Source: Leuctra nigra
Lineage: Eukaryota > Arthropoda > Insecta > Plecoptera > Leuctridae
Assembly: GCA_934045905.1 (NCBI GenBank)
Contig: OW203766.1
Span: forward strand, 16,486,309-16,550,308
Reading direction: 5' to 3'
DNA: 64,000 nt
Below, piece by piece: positions 10,779 through 21,572 of the stretch; position 1 is the first letter of the stretch; each line of letters starts with the position of its first letter. The translations under genes and the position numbers were made by a program. The notes beneath the pieces are model-generated. The model did no database searches and was not told the origin of the DNA. It worked only from the letters and a program-made list of their open reading frames with translations.

Positions 10779-11188
10779 TTCACCAACGTGCCCGTGCTGC
10801 GCGTGTACGAGAACATCCACTTCCTGGGGACCTGCGCCCCCTGCCGTGCCTGGCGACGCACTTGTACTTGTACCTGAACAGCCGCTACAAGCCCGAGGTC
10901 GCCCGCGGCTTCCTGCCCGTGGTGGAGCGCTACGTGCAGCGGGGCGACGACGGGATGCACAACACCGTCATCCTCCTGGAGAGTGTCTCCGTCGGTTTCC
11001 TCGCCTACCTGACGGGCAACGGATACGCCATGGCGGCGGCCCTGTGCAACTTTCGCGCATACTCCAGATATGCCATATTGCGACGCAGTGGATATTGCGA
11101 CCTAGGGGGGATGTTCGGTTTGGCGATTGTGGTATTCAACTACTTGGCCATCAGTGCGATCAATGTGAACGTCGTTCATCGTTCATAG
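10779..11188 (+). pseudogene. GC-rich coding remnant, membrane-protein-like, frameshifted
   Basis: The reading frame from about 10772 (ELFTNVPVLRVYENIHFLG) stops at a TGA near 10875, while the frame open from about 10836 to 11188 continues with matching GC-rich codon use, implying a one-base frameshift near 10836. The second frame contains two hydrophobic stretches (around 'TVILLESVSVGFLAYLTG' and 'GGMFGLAIVVFNYLAISA') and ends HRS with a TAG. The sharp rise in GC against the flanks and its start right beside a foldback element suggest a broken or captured piece of a host gene. I do not recognise the family. It could instead be a real exon if the frameshift is an assembly error. Confidence 0.4.
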
Positions 11189-11465
11189 ACATAGTTTGTC
11201 AGAAGATCTGATAAAGCATTTTTTTTTATCAAATTCTAGATTATAAGTGTGTTTTTATTCCCGATGGCGCACTTTGAACTTATTCACGGAAGTGATCTTA
11301 CAAATAAAACTCATACTCTGACCACGAACTTGTCTTTTATTCCCTCTGCCATGTGATACCTTAAAGAGTCGTCCAGCAATATTCCAGCAAGCCCATTCCG
11401 CAATAGAGTTCGTAATCAAACTAACAACTTTTGGTGGATCAACTTCGTTCTGCAAATGACGTCAA
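11189..11465. other. Flank with half-copy of the TAGCAAC repeat (about 11363-11465)
   Basis: 11363-11460 repeats the sequence at 9572-9640 plus 10129-10150 (shared AAGAGTCGTCCA.CAATATTCC and GATCAACT.CGTTCTGCAAATG), without the hAT insertion. Confidence 0.5.
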
Positions 11466-11804
11466 GATAAAAAATATAAGAAATCTAAAAATTCAGCACT
11501 GAAAAGTAGTGAAATCAAAAAATGGGCCAAGTCAAAACTTCATTTTAAAAACCAAAATATACTTGGCGCATCGTTTTTTAGGACGTTATAGTTTTATATA
11601 ATAAGGTGCATTTGATTTTCGGCATATTCTTTACTGTTTGTATACACGATGCGCCAAGTATATTTTGGTTTTTAAAATTAAGTTTTGACTTGGCCCATTT
11701 TTTGATTTCACTACTTTTCAGTGCTGGATTTTTAGATTTCTTCTTTTTTTTATAGTTAAAGAGACTTGGCTGGTATTTTTACACGGAGTGTTTTTTTTAT
11801 GGGG
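11466..11804. mobile_element. Long-TIR foldback, short-loop copy
   Basis: Inverted arms (about 11466-11572 and 11646-11804) share AAATCTAAAAATTCAGCACTG near the outside and ACTTGGCGCATCG at the inside. The right end reads CACGGAGTGTTTTTTTT. The outer arm is the same as that of 39990-41115; the left tip is truncated. Confidence 0.65.
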
Positions 11805-12336
11805 TTAAGAGTTAGTTGCACTCAAAGGTAAACATTGGAGATAATAATTCCTAAGTATCGTAATAACTTTTGTATAGGTCCCATTTAAATTAAGAGTGCT
11901 CACTAAGCTTTGGGCAACTAAATCGGGTCTCCAAATGAGGGGAAATAACATCCGTCATAAAAAATGTAATTTGAAACGAATCGTTAATTGTTTTCGGCTC
12001 TGGATCTCAAGAGCTCGTAAAATGGGTCGTAAAATATCACGAGTGCAAAATAACATAAACAAACTGTCACTATTTCCTTTTAAACAGCGAGAGCACAGCA
12101 ACCGAGACATTTCGATCAACCTTTCATTTTCAATACTCATTGTATGTTGTACAACACCTTTTTTTTTATAAATTTCATAAAATAAATTTTTATAGATAAT
12201 ATTATTAGTACTATAAATTATTAATGCAATAAGATTTATTACACGAAATTAATACCGACTTGGCCAGTCGGTTGCGAATTAGAAGGCCTTAGATTATTAA
12301 TTTATTATGATGTGGAACTTCTCCTGACATGATTTA
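11805..12336. other. AT-rich intergenic, nothing recognised
   Basis: Short ORFs only, with no supporting signal. Confidence 0.4.
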
Positions 12337-13234
12337 TTGAGCGAGCGAAGCGAGCGTCTCCTTTTGACTCTTTTGACACGGACCTCTGTTTTTTTGTTTT
12401 TTTTGTTTATATTTTTGGCTGTTATCTGGAGCAATAGAAGTCGCACCGTTTCACCGATCGATCTGAAATTTTGCACACATGTAGAGACAACCTTCTCTGT
12501 TTGCTGACCCCAATTTTTTTTTGAAATCTATCAATTGGTTAAAATTTAAATAAACATCTCCTGATAGGCTAAAAAATAAAAATGGTCTTCGACAAATGTG
12601 ATCAACCTTATATTTTGCATGGTCATTAAGACCAACATTGTCTCTTATTTTACAAATTTTCAGCCAAATCGTCTCATTGGTTAAAATTTAAAAAATATTT
12701 AATGTGCTTTTTGAAATTTAAACCAGAACCGTTTGACCGATAAACTTAAAAATTTGCATGGTCATCGGGTCCAACATTATCTGTATTTTTGACAATTTTC
12801 AGACTAAACTGTGTTTAAATTCAAAAGTTATTGACAGTTTACGGATATTTTGCGTGTTGGCTGTCATATTTCTCGAATTTCACATTTCACGGCATCTTCG
12901 AATCTTCACTTCAAGGTTGTTAGAGCAGAAACTTTCAAACGTATATTATTATGAAACTGATATGACCGTTTAAATATTTTTTGAACAAGATCCTGTGATT
13001 TTTGTAAATTAACAAGGAATCGTTCAATCATAAAGGTTCAATCGATCAACTTAAAACTTTGCGTGGTTATTGGGACCAATATTTTAGGAATTGTTGGAGA
13101 TTTTCATACAAGTCTGTGACCAAATTCAAGAATTATTGGCTTTTAAGGACATTTTCGATCAACAGAATTTTGGTTCGAGGTATTGCGCGTATCCGTGCTC
13201 GCTCATCAACGCGTTACTCAGAGCGTTTTCCTAG
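12337..13234 (+). mobile_element. Helentron/HINE-like repeat, copy 3 (full length)
   Basis: Starts TTGAGCGAGCGAAGCGAGCG, has the T-rich block and the family body with its repeated 'bind to region' words (TTGCATGGTCATTAAGACC, GTTGACCGATAAAC-like), and ends GTGCTCGCTCATCAACGC, hairpin, TTTTCCTAG|T. At 898 bp it is one of the best-preserved copies. Confidence 0.7.
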
Positions 13235-13858
13235 TAATTGTAAACAGGATTCGATTAAATAAACACGAAATTAATAAATGTATTATTATTACCAAAAATG
13301 AGTAATGTGACCAACCAAAACAAATGCCATTGCCAAGCAGCCAAAGCCATACAGGTCGAGCCCGGGCCAGATCTAATTGTTTTATTTTCCTTCATCATCA
13401 CGTATTCATCAACTGTGCTTACCGGCGAAATATGGTTGGAAATTGTCTAAAATTACATTTTAATTATCAGGAATTATAAATTAATTTTATTTTCTAATAA
13501 ATCACCTCGGATCTTCTTCAAATTTTGGAAATTTCGATTGATTTTTGGGAAAGATGATGAACTAATTTATAAAAGTGTAAAAAGTCTCTAAGTCACATTT
13601 TGGCCGTTTTAAGTTGATCTATTTCTCACTAATTCAAATACGCTCTATTTTATGCGACTTTTGAAAATTTAAAACATTCGTCATTTGTAGTGTGGTCCTT
13701 CACACTTCCAGTGTATAAAAAGTCCCTAAGTCCGTAAAAATAACGGCTGTAACAATATTTAGAGGTAAGTTAGACCAACAGAGTATTATTTTACGTTATT
13801 GTTACATATTGACATGATTTCTATAGTTTCATTCATACACCAACCAAATTGTACGTAA
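13235..13858. other. Intergenic, nothing recognised
   Basis: AT-rich spacer between two Helentron-like copies in opposite orientation. Confidence 0.4.
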
Positions 13859-15097
13859 CTAGGAAAACGCTCTGTGTAACGCGTTGACGAGCGAGCACGG
13901 ATACGCGCAACACTTCGAACCGAAATTCTGTCTATCGAAAATGCATTAAAACTTAAAAGCCAATAATTCTTGAATTTCTTCACAGACTTGTATGAAAATC
14001 GCACAAAATTCCTAAAATATTTCCCAATAATCATGCAAAGTTTTAAGTTGATCGATCAAACGGTTCCTTGTTGATTTTAAAAAAATCACAGGATCTCGTT
14101 CAAAAAATATACCTGGGGGACCACTCATGATATAAATGTTGTGTGTACACAATATTAAATCTTTATGTTGAACGGTCATATCTATGCTCTAACTACCTTG
14201 GAACTGAAGATTCGAACTTGCCGTGAAATATGAAATTCGAGAAATTTGACAGCCAACACGCAAAATGTCCGTAAACTGTCAATAACTTTTGGATTTAAAC
14301 ACAGATTAGTATGAAAATTGTCAAAAATATAGATCATGTCGGTCCCAATTACCATGCAAAGTTTTAAGTTGATCGGTCAAAAGGTTCTTGTTTAAATTTC
14401 AATAATCACATGAAATATTTTTTTTAAATTTTAACCAATGGGAGGATTTATCTGAAACTTTGTAAGATTGGGGACAATGGTGGTCGTAGACCAAAACAGA
14501 ATTGACTAATGCCATCTATATCCGGTTTGGAACTACTTACCATTCCGTGTGTTCCGGTGATAACAAAAAATATCAATTTAGTTTCAATTCACACTTTTAA
14601 ATAAATGGAATTCAAAGTTCACCTATCTATAATTAAAAAGTAGTATTCTTGATATCAATACATTATATAAAATATTCTTTGTTAAAATAATTTTATAACA
14701 GCCAAAGACAAATTTAAAAAAACAAAAAAGCAACAATCAAAAATTAAAAAGCAGCCTTCTTATTGCATTATAATTTTCGTATGCAGAAGGCAGTGATTTA
14801 GAGATGTCACACGGGTCAAGGTGTAAAATTGTCAACTTCACGCATGCGCAGAAATTTCTGTTTTGGTCTCGAAAGATAATTTTTTTTAAATTTGAACCAA
14901 TCACAGGCTCCCTTTCAAAAACGATCCCAGGGACCGCATAGATTACGTTAGTATGTGCAAATTTTCAGATCGATTGGTAAAGCGGTTTGACCTGGGCAGT
15001 GACCACAAAAAAAACATACAAACAAACAAACAAAAAAACAAACACACAGAGAAAGTGCCATAAGAGTACCGTAGTGACGCTCGCTACGCTCGCTCAA
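13859..15097 (-). mobile_element. Helentron/HINE-like repeat, copy 4 (longest, 1.24 kb)
   Basis: Minus-strand copy: the 5' TTGAGCGAGCG end is at 15097 and the 3' hairpin plus TTTTCCTAG ends at 13859, again followed by T on that strand. The 5' portion carries an A/C-rich (T/G-rich on its own strand) simple tract. No helicase or Rep motif is visible, so it is non-autonomous. Confidence 0.7.
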
Positions 15098-15164
15098 TAA
15101 TATGATTAAATACTATGCATGAGATAACATAACCAGACTTTTCACTTTTCTGATCAGAGACTAA

Positions 15165-15460
15165 CCTGAGACTAGATCAGAGACTAGTCCTGCAATATTT
15201 GAACTTGATCGGACAAACGGTAACTCAACTATTCCTTTCAACCAAAGGTTTAATTCAAAAAATATATAAGTACCTACACGTAACCACAGGTATGGCCGTA
15301 TAGTGTGTGTGCAAAATTTCAAGTCGATTAATTGATCATTGAGACCTTTGCTGACCAGGAAAAACAGAAACAAACGAACAAAAATAAAAAAGAAGAAACA
15401 AAAATCACAAACATCGAAAGTACAGTGAGAGTACCACAGTACAACGCTTGCAATGTTTAA
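15165..15460 (-). mobile_element. Helentron/HINE-like fragment
   Basis: Carries the 5'-half words of the family in reverse (GTGCAAAATTTCAAGTCGAT, GACCAGGAAAAACAGAAAC, GAGAGTACCACAGTAC) but lacks the terminal GAGCGAGCG end and the 3' hairpin. Confidence 0.45.
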
Positions 15461-17424
15461 TTGCTACCAGGGTTTTCATAATTAGCGCAAATAAGCGATT
15501 CTGGCAAGATGTAACAGAATTACATCTTGAGCAGATATTTTTATTTTATAAAAGTATGCCCTTTATAATCTAGTCACAATATCTAGTGCAGTCGTGTTCC
15601 TTGTTTTCTCGAACAGATTTTCAACGATTTTCCAACGATGTACCAAAGAACACATAAATGTGCTCTTTGGTAGATCGTTGGAAATATCCATCAACAAATA
15701 ATAATAAAAATAAAACTGGGAAAATGTACTTTTTTCAATAATAATAGGTATACAAAATTTCATGGGACGTTTTGGCGGAAAGAGCGATGTGTGACATTTC
15801 ATCATTACATGTGATGACATTTACATTTTGACGCCAATGTCGATTTTACGGATTAAAATTGATCAGGATTATATCAAGTTTTGTAAATAATTTTATTTGA
15901 AAACTACTTATTTACAAGTAAATAAATATAGTACCTAGGTACATATTTATTATATATAATATGGTACCTATAGGTACTTATTTATTGGCATAACTCAAGG
16001 TGAATGAAAAAAGGACTCGACTAGCATTCTCCCATATCAAAATAAAAATTGGCAACAAACTATACACACAGAATAAATATATTATGCAATATGCATCATT
16101 ATTACCTGAAACATATTTGCAAACAAAATTGGGATAGGTATGTTTTCAGGCTTCCTATCTATCCTCGTGCAATTTATCGCTTCATTAATAAGAAGATTTT
16201 TTGTGCGATATATATATAAAACCGTATAATTTTCATGACAATGATATTGTAATGTTTTTCATGACAATAATACTCTTTGATAATACGTTTTAAAATAGGT
16301 TTCTCAAAAACCACCTTATTTCATTAATAAGGTGGATTTGTCGGTAATAAATTGTTGATAGGTATGAATATCATCCAATCATGGACGATTGATCATTATT
16401 ATACATTATTTCCGTATAATAGTCATTGAAGTATTTGATGACTTCATGTCAGAAACTTTTGTAGAGAGCAAAAAAAAAGGGTCAGACCATAAAACCGAAC
16501 GAATCATAACATGTCACTCTCGGCAGAATTTTAATTACGGCCGCTGCTGGTATACGACTTTGTTTACGACTCCCCTTTCCACTCACAAGAAATTGTAACT
16601 CAGAAAAAAGATTTCAGATGCACAAATAATCGAATTTGTAGGTACAGGGTTTTGATAGTGTATTTACCCCAAATTAGTTGATTTTTTAAATTTAGTTTCC
16701 CAAAATATGTACGTAGGCACCTTTGAAGATCAATTATTAATATTCACTATGTGAAAGCCACAATAAATGACTAAAGCATGCCGTTTTATATATAATTTAT
16801 TTAATTTAAGGGTTGTTTGGGTGTTTAGGGATAAGCATTATGAAACCAAGTTAAAAACAAATACCTCCAGACATTCACGGGTCAGACTTTCAAAAGTATA
16901 CTGGCGCAAACGGAGTTAAAATATATAATTTTTTGATTAAAAAGAATGAACCCAACTAATACATCCGATCTATAACAAAACTAGTCAAAACTCACTTTGA
17001 AAAACCCACTTAAGCAACTTACAAATACAATATTTGTGCCCAAACTCGCGTCAAAGCTGAAACTTTTTCCATTTTTCATAATTTGAATAGTTGAAAAGCT
17101 ATGACTGACTATATTTATGAAATGATATCTCCAATGTTTGCCTTGGACAAATAACATACCTAACTATACTATTGGGCAAGTTGGCTCCGGGAAACGCTCT
17201 GGACTTATGTCTTATGTCTTTTTTCGTGTCTTTTTTATTGACCATAATACAGTCCAGAAACCGATCACGGCAGACTTGTGATATTGGTCAACGCAAAACG
17301 CGAAACGCGCTTTATGTGAAACCGGCTTTACACTCCAGAGGTTCCGGGTTCGATTCCGCGGTCTTCGTTCCTGAGGAAGCAGTTGCTTGCTTCATTATCT
17401 ACACCGCAGGCTCCTTGTGAAAAT
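15461..17424. other. Intergenic; hairpin at 15629-15684, SINE B-box remnant near 17325-17365
   Basis: There is no gene. Near 17335-17360 the word GGTTCCGGGTTCGATTCCGC looks like a pol III B box left from a SINE head. Confidence 0.4.
15629..15684. ncRNA. 56-nt near-perfect hairpin, possible small-RNA precursor
   Basis: Arms TTTCCAACGATGTACCAAAG... and ...CTTTGGTAGATCGTTGGAAA pair over 26 positions with two mismatches around a TAAA loop. The loop is short for a canonical pre-miRNA, and either strand would fold. It may be a tiny palindromic MITE remnant instead. Confidence 0.25.
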
Positions 17425-17719
17425 ATCTATAGTTTGTTCCTAAGGCAGACACACTCATTGTTCTCGTTTTATAAGGTATCGTAAAATCATCTGCTCTTAT
17501 TGTTTCCTCGACCATTTATTGCACATCCCTTGTTCGAGGTCGTTTACAACCTTGTAGCTCTTAGCTCGCTTAGGGGGTGGAATATTATTCCACAATGGTA
17601 TGAATGTATTTATGAGGTATGTTTTGACACTTTTAGGTTTTTGGTCCATTGTAAGTGTCACTAAAACATCATAAAACGAGAACAATGAGTGTGTCTGCCT
17701 TAGGAACAAAGTATAGATA
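17425..17719 (-). mobile_element. TIR element containing a LINE-like reverse-transcriptase tail
   Basis: About 48-bp inverted ends (TATCTATA.TTTGTTCCTAAGG outward, GAACAATGAGTGTGTCTGCC inward) enclose a minus-strand frame (17497-17724) with LINTFIPLWNNIPPPKRA. That phrase resembles the conserved 'LWN.LP' block near the C-terminus of LINE ORF2. The frame runs on through the left TIR. Whether the TIRs mobilised it or the palindrome formed later is unknown. Confidence 0.4.
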
Positions 17720-17745
17720 CGCAACGATCGTCAAACCATGCCGTT

Positions 17746-17885
17746 AGAGGTCTGGATGCCTATTCTAGACCGTTTTCCCAATTCCATTCAGATGGAATCC
17801 GGTCACGGCCATAAGGATTAACAAAGGATGAAGTCGAATTCCATCAGAATTTGGCATTCAAAAGTTCTAGAATAGGGCCCCTGGT
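17746..17885. mobile_element. Small palindromic MITE-like element
   Basis: GCCTATTCTAGA at the left and TCTAGAATAGGGC at the right are inverted, with a second inverted pair inside (AATTCCATTCAGATGGAAT against GAATTCCATCAGAATT). It is about 140 bp and non-coding. Confidence 0.4.
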
Positions 17886-18351
17886 CAAACTTCAGAAACG
17901 AGAAGCATAAGATCCGAACTTTTCTGTAGAGCAATTTCTGTAGAGCAATTCAGCAAATAAATATTCAATGAGGAGATAAGGAATAAGTATAGTACGGCCA
18001 GCGAGCGTGGAGAAACTCCTTTCATAAGATGAGCAGTATTGTTCGACCCTTGTTCGACAGTTCAGCTCTGACAAGATACAACTCTTTTTATGACCTGCCA
18101 CCCCTTCCACCTACACTGTTGCCATTTTAAACAACTTTCCTGGAATTTTAAAAGCCAACTGCATTGAAAGATATTTGGCACCACAACAAAACGACCCTTT
18201 CCCGATTACCTGCAGTGGTTGAGAGATATTTACAACCGGGCACGCGTCAAAACACTCCGGATTACAAGCTAAGCCCATTGTTGAATTTTGCACAGCGTTT
18301 GGTGAACTTTCTCTACGCTCGCTGGGTGTACTATACCTAACACTTAGTTCC

Positions 18352-18365
18352 TGATTTTCTTTCAG
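18352..18365 (+). promoter_or_regulatory. Likely 3' splice site directly before the N-acetyltransferase ATG
   Basis: A CTGATTTTCTTTCAG tract abuts ATG 18366, and an in-frame TAG lies 21 nt before the ATG. This suggests a 5' UTR intron ending at 18365; the upstream non-coding exon is not located. Confidence 0.5.
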
Positions 18366-19004
18366 ATGGGCGAGATCAAGATAGTTCGAGCCACAGTGGC
18401 GGACCGGCCACGTCTCGTCGACTTCCTGCGTGCCTCCTTCTACCCGTACGAACCTCTGAACATCGCCATGGGTCTGACCGACGAGCCCAGCGAGGACGAC
18501 GTCGACCACTCTCTCCAGCACCTTCCTCAAGGCAACTCTCTCATCGCCCTCCTCGACGGCGTCATCGTCGGCGCCGCCATCAACGGCGAGATCAACGTCA
18601 ACGAGATCCACCACAGACAGAAACAACTTGATGAATGTCAGTGTCCGGACTTTAGCAAGTTCCTCAAGTTCTGGGTGCACGTCGAGAAGGAGGCGAACTT
18701 CTGGAAACGTCACGACGTGACTCGCGCATTCGACCTTGAGATCCTCGCCGTGGGCGTCGCGGCGCGAGGGAGAGGCGTCGGCAAGAGGTTGCTCGAGGAG
18801 ACGTTGGCGTTGGGCAAGGAGCTGGGTTTTGAGATGATGAGAGTTGATTGCTCCAGCTTCTACGCAGCACAGTTGACGGAGAAGCAGGGGATGAAGTGTG
18901 TCTACGAACTCCACTTCGCCGACTACAAGGGAGAGAACGATGAGGTCGTCTTTAAAACGTTTCCACCACATGAAACGCTTAAAATATACATGAAGAAGCT
19001 TTGA
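18366..19004 (+). CDS. Insect-type arylalkylamine (dopamine) N-acetyltransferase, GNAT fold
   Basis: 212 aa, single coding exon. The enzyme class transfers acetyl from acetyl-CoA to arylalkylamines such as dopamine, serotonin and tyramine, used in cuticle sclerotisation, amine inactivation and melatonin-type pathways in the cytosol. Seen here: FYPYEPLN at residues 25-32, the F-x-x-E-P-L motif of insect aaNATs whose Glu (29) is the proposed general base; the beta4 strand DLEILAVGVA followed by the acetyl-CoA pyrophosphate loop RGRGVG (134-139); helix LLEETLALGKELG; beta5/helix region RVDCSSFYAAQLTEKQGM. Length and domain order match the family (about 210-250 aa). Start: first Met after an in-frame stop, preceded by a splice acceptor. 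It is GC-rich in third positions, unlike its flanks. The exact substrate and paralogue cannot be decided from sequence. No nearby AATAAA is obvious. Confidence 0.92.
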   Translation: MGEIKIVRATVADRPRLVDFLRASFYPYEPLNIAMGLTDEPSEDDVDHSLQHLPQGNSLIALLDGVIVGAAINGEINVNEIHHRQKQLDECQCPDFSKFLKFWVHVEKEANFWKRHDVTRAFDLEILAVGVAARGRGVGKRLLEETLALGKELGFEMMRVDCSSFYAAQLTEKQGMKCVYELHFADYKGENDEVVFKTFPPHETLKIYMKKL

Positions 19005-19105
19005 CCTTGGTTTAGAAATAGATCGAACTATAATTACGACTAAACATTACGATCGGCGTTTCAATACACATTTGATATTTTGGGTTTTGGGAGTTGTCTT
19101 GTGCG

Positions 19106-19465
19106 CAAGGGCGTATTCAGGGGGGGCCGAGAGGCCATGCCCCCCCCCCCCCCCCCCCCCCGAAATCAGGGGTTCATCATAGAATAGTCATATCATGTCA
19201 AAAACGTTCCAAAATGGTTCCAAAAAATTTCCTGGGATATGTGCCTCGGACTTGCATATCGACCAATTTTTGGGTATTTTGTAATTTACAATTCCCCCAA
19301 ATAGCTATACACTGCGATTCAAATTAAATTGCACCTAAGTGAATGACCTTCATCCAAAATTTTCTCGGGGGCTGCGCCCCCGAACCCCCTGTTTTCCACT
19401 GTTATTTTTCAAAATTATTAGTAATGTCCGGCCCCTCCCGAAATTTTATCCTGGATACGCCATTG
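19106..19465. mobile_element. Non-autonomous hAT element with perfect 8-bp TSD
   Basis: Left end CAAGGGCGTATTCAGG and right end CCTGGATACGCCATTG are inverted repeats. CTTGTGCG at 19098-19105 is repeated exactly at 19466-19473. Next to the left TIR a GGCCGAGAGGCC palindrome precedes a poly(C) run. It is 360 bp and non-coding. Confidence 0.8.
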
Positions 19466-19919
19466 CTTGTGCGTAGGGAATTTTGTAAGGAGATTATGTT
19501 TACATATTTAGGACAAATAGGGAGAATATTCATTATTATTTATTAAATCTTATCGGCCATAGAAATCCAGAATTTGTAATATTTTTCTCATAACTAGCCA
19601 AGTCATTTGACCTGTGACCAAAAACACACCAAAACCCCAAAAATCCCAAAATATAGATAATTTCCAATGCAATTGTTTGGATTTGTGTGTGTGTATCCTG
19701 AATCGCCGTGCTCTTCCACTCCTTGTCGATTGTTTTTATAACCTTGAAGAATCACCGCGTAATGGCTACTTACTAATGAACATCCATTTACTAACGAGCA
19801 AGTCACTGAACTGAACAATACACGGGCAGTCATGCCTGGAGCACATTTACAACAAACACCAAACATAGACGCGCCCGTCTCTTAGTGAATTATAGCGTGG
19901 GTCTCAGAACAACAACGCC
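19466..19919. other. Intergenic, nothing recognised
   Basis: AT-rich sequence up to the assembly gap. Confidence 0.4.
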
Positions 19920-20119
19920 NNNNNNNNNNNNNNNNNNNNNNNNNNNNNNNNNNNNNNNNNNNNNNNNNNNNNNNNNNNNNNNNNNNNNNNNNNNNNNNNN
20001 NNNNNNNNNNNNNNNNNNNNNNNNNNNNNNNNNNNNNNNNNNNNNNNNNNNNNNNNNNNNNNNNNNNNNNNNNNNNNNNNNNNNNNNNNNNNNNNNNNNN
20101 NNNNNNNNNNNNNNNNNNN
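19920..20119. other. Assembly gap (200 N)
   Basis: Exactly 200 N, so probably a scaffold gap of arbitrary or estimated size. Confidence 0.99.
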
Positions 20120-20340
20120 AAGGTCAGAAGTCAATTTTATCGATTCGGCGTTGCACACTTTTAAAATCATATAATCTTAACCCATTTATTAAATTTTCTT
20201 TTGATTGAAGCAAATAAATATAGATATTTATAACGAGTGGACAATTACAAAAAAATAGCGAAGGCAGAATTACCGTTTTATGAGCTCTCCTCATTCTCAA
20301 GAAACATTGAAATGTACTTCGGGCCTTCTGCGTCTTCAGA
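20120..20340. mobile_element. MITE of the CCTCAGAGG family, copy truncated by the gap
   Basis: Begins inside the family body (AGGTCAGAAGTCAATTTTATCGATT) right after the gap and ends with CGGGCCTTCTGCGTCTTCAGA. The left TIR is lost in the gap. Confidence 0.5.
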
Positions 20341-20996
20341 ATTGTAAGTTAGTACAACGATATCAATAACTTTCACTGTTGTTTCCACGTTGCGTTCAAA
20401 TACACCTAAACAAATTAAACCAAATTATTGAAACCATTCGAAATAAGTGTAATGTTTCTTTGACACGCAGCTATTACTAAACGTGTTTGATTATTCTCAA
20501 ATGATAACGCTCACTCTGTCCGTGAGCTAAGTAATTGTGAGCACTTGAGTTCATGTGCATGACGGTCACATTCGTTTTATCTCCAAAAACACATTATTAG
20601 AATATAATCATGTCAAACGGTGTCGTCGTCGATTTCAACTTATCAAAATGATACTGCGGCCGCGTCAAATAGGGTTTCCCTTCCCTCGAAATTTGATGAA
20701 AACTACAGAAAGCTGAGGAAATTGAGACACCTCTATACCCCCCCCCCACCCCCCCCCCCCCCCCCCGGCGTACCAACACATTGTTTTCAAGTATATTTGT
20801 GTGGTCCCATAATCCTCCTTCAGACAGCCCGATTTTGTAATTTTGTGACAAATACTCCCCCCCCCCCCACAACCCAACGAAATAAAAAATACGAAAATAT
20901 CTGAAAGATCTGCACAGGATACTTTTCTGATATTTCTTCTGAATATTTTCTTCTGAATATTCTTTTACTATCCTAGAAAAGAGAACATTCACCCAA
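20341..20996. other. Intergenic with two poly(C) tracts
   Basis: Poly(C) runs near 20739-20767 and 20858-20869. No gene is supported here. Confidence 0.4.
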
Positions 20997-21211
20997 AAAT
21001 ATATTCCGAAACGCGTTATGAGGGAGCACAGATAAAAACGCAGTCTGAATAATTGAGCTACACATTCTGCACTAGACGAATGAATTTGAAACCCACCCGT
21101 ATTTACTTTCATAGGCCGGAAAACGTCAGGTGACGACAATATATAATATAAATCCTGACGCAGACTGCAATCATCTGCAATGTAATCACTGGCAGCAAGC
21201 AGAGCCATCAT
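20997..21211 (-). pseudogene. Possible odorant-receptor C-terminal exon or remnant
   Basis: The first part of a minus-strand frame from 21211 reads through DCSLRQDLYYIL, then RPMKVNTGGFQIHSSSAEC and QLFRLRFYLCSLI. Insect odorant receptors end with a comparable pattern (a short helix, then R-P-x-x-x-x-x-G-x-F-x-x-x-S and a final Tyr/Phe-rich transmembrane helix). The conserved Ser-Tyr pair of the last helix is not obvious, and the frame then runs on into poly(G)-derived low complexity. Several AG acceptors occur just before DLYYIL. No upstream receptor exons are visible: it could be a terminal exon, a decayed copy or coincidence. Confidence 0.3.
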
Positions 21212-21572
21212 GATTACATTTTACATACTGAGCGTCAACTAGAATATTGTGTGGTGCTAGTAACTTATACAGCTCACACAAGAACGATTTTTGTGTATGG
21301 GGAGGTCATACACAGGTATAGGTATACATTATAAATCGTAGTATTAATTAAATCTGCAAGGTAGTGTCCGATTACATATTCGAGCATAAAATACATCATC
21401 CAATTCAGTTTTGTGGTAATTTAAAACCATCTAGCGAGCTAAGGAACTCGACTTCCTTGCATCTGTCAGCCGAGGACACAAGGAGGGTCGGTCGGCAATC
21501 GGCATTTGCGCGGGAAAAGCCCAACCCGCGTGGTCGACCAACATGAGTCAAATGGGACAGAAATTCCTCGAA
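21212..21572. other. Intergenic, nothing recognised
   Basis: The GC content rises after 21430 but no splice-supported coding region is seen. Confidence 0.35.

Noticed and set aside
18111..18971. 286-aa ORF on the minus strand
   Set aside because: It is the antisense shadow of the GC-rich N-acetyltransferase coding region and has no recognisable domain.
19885..20208. ORFs spanning the N run
   Set aside because: They contain the assembly gap and have no real sequence support.
20597..20990. Downstream part of the 204-aa minus-strand ORF
   Set aside because: It runs through two poly(C) tracts giving Gly runs. Only the first part (20997-21211) has any family resemblance.
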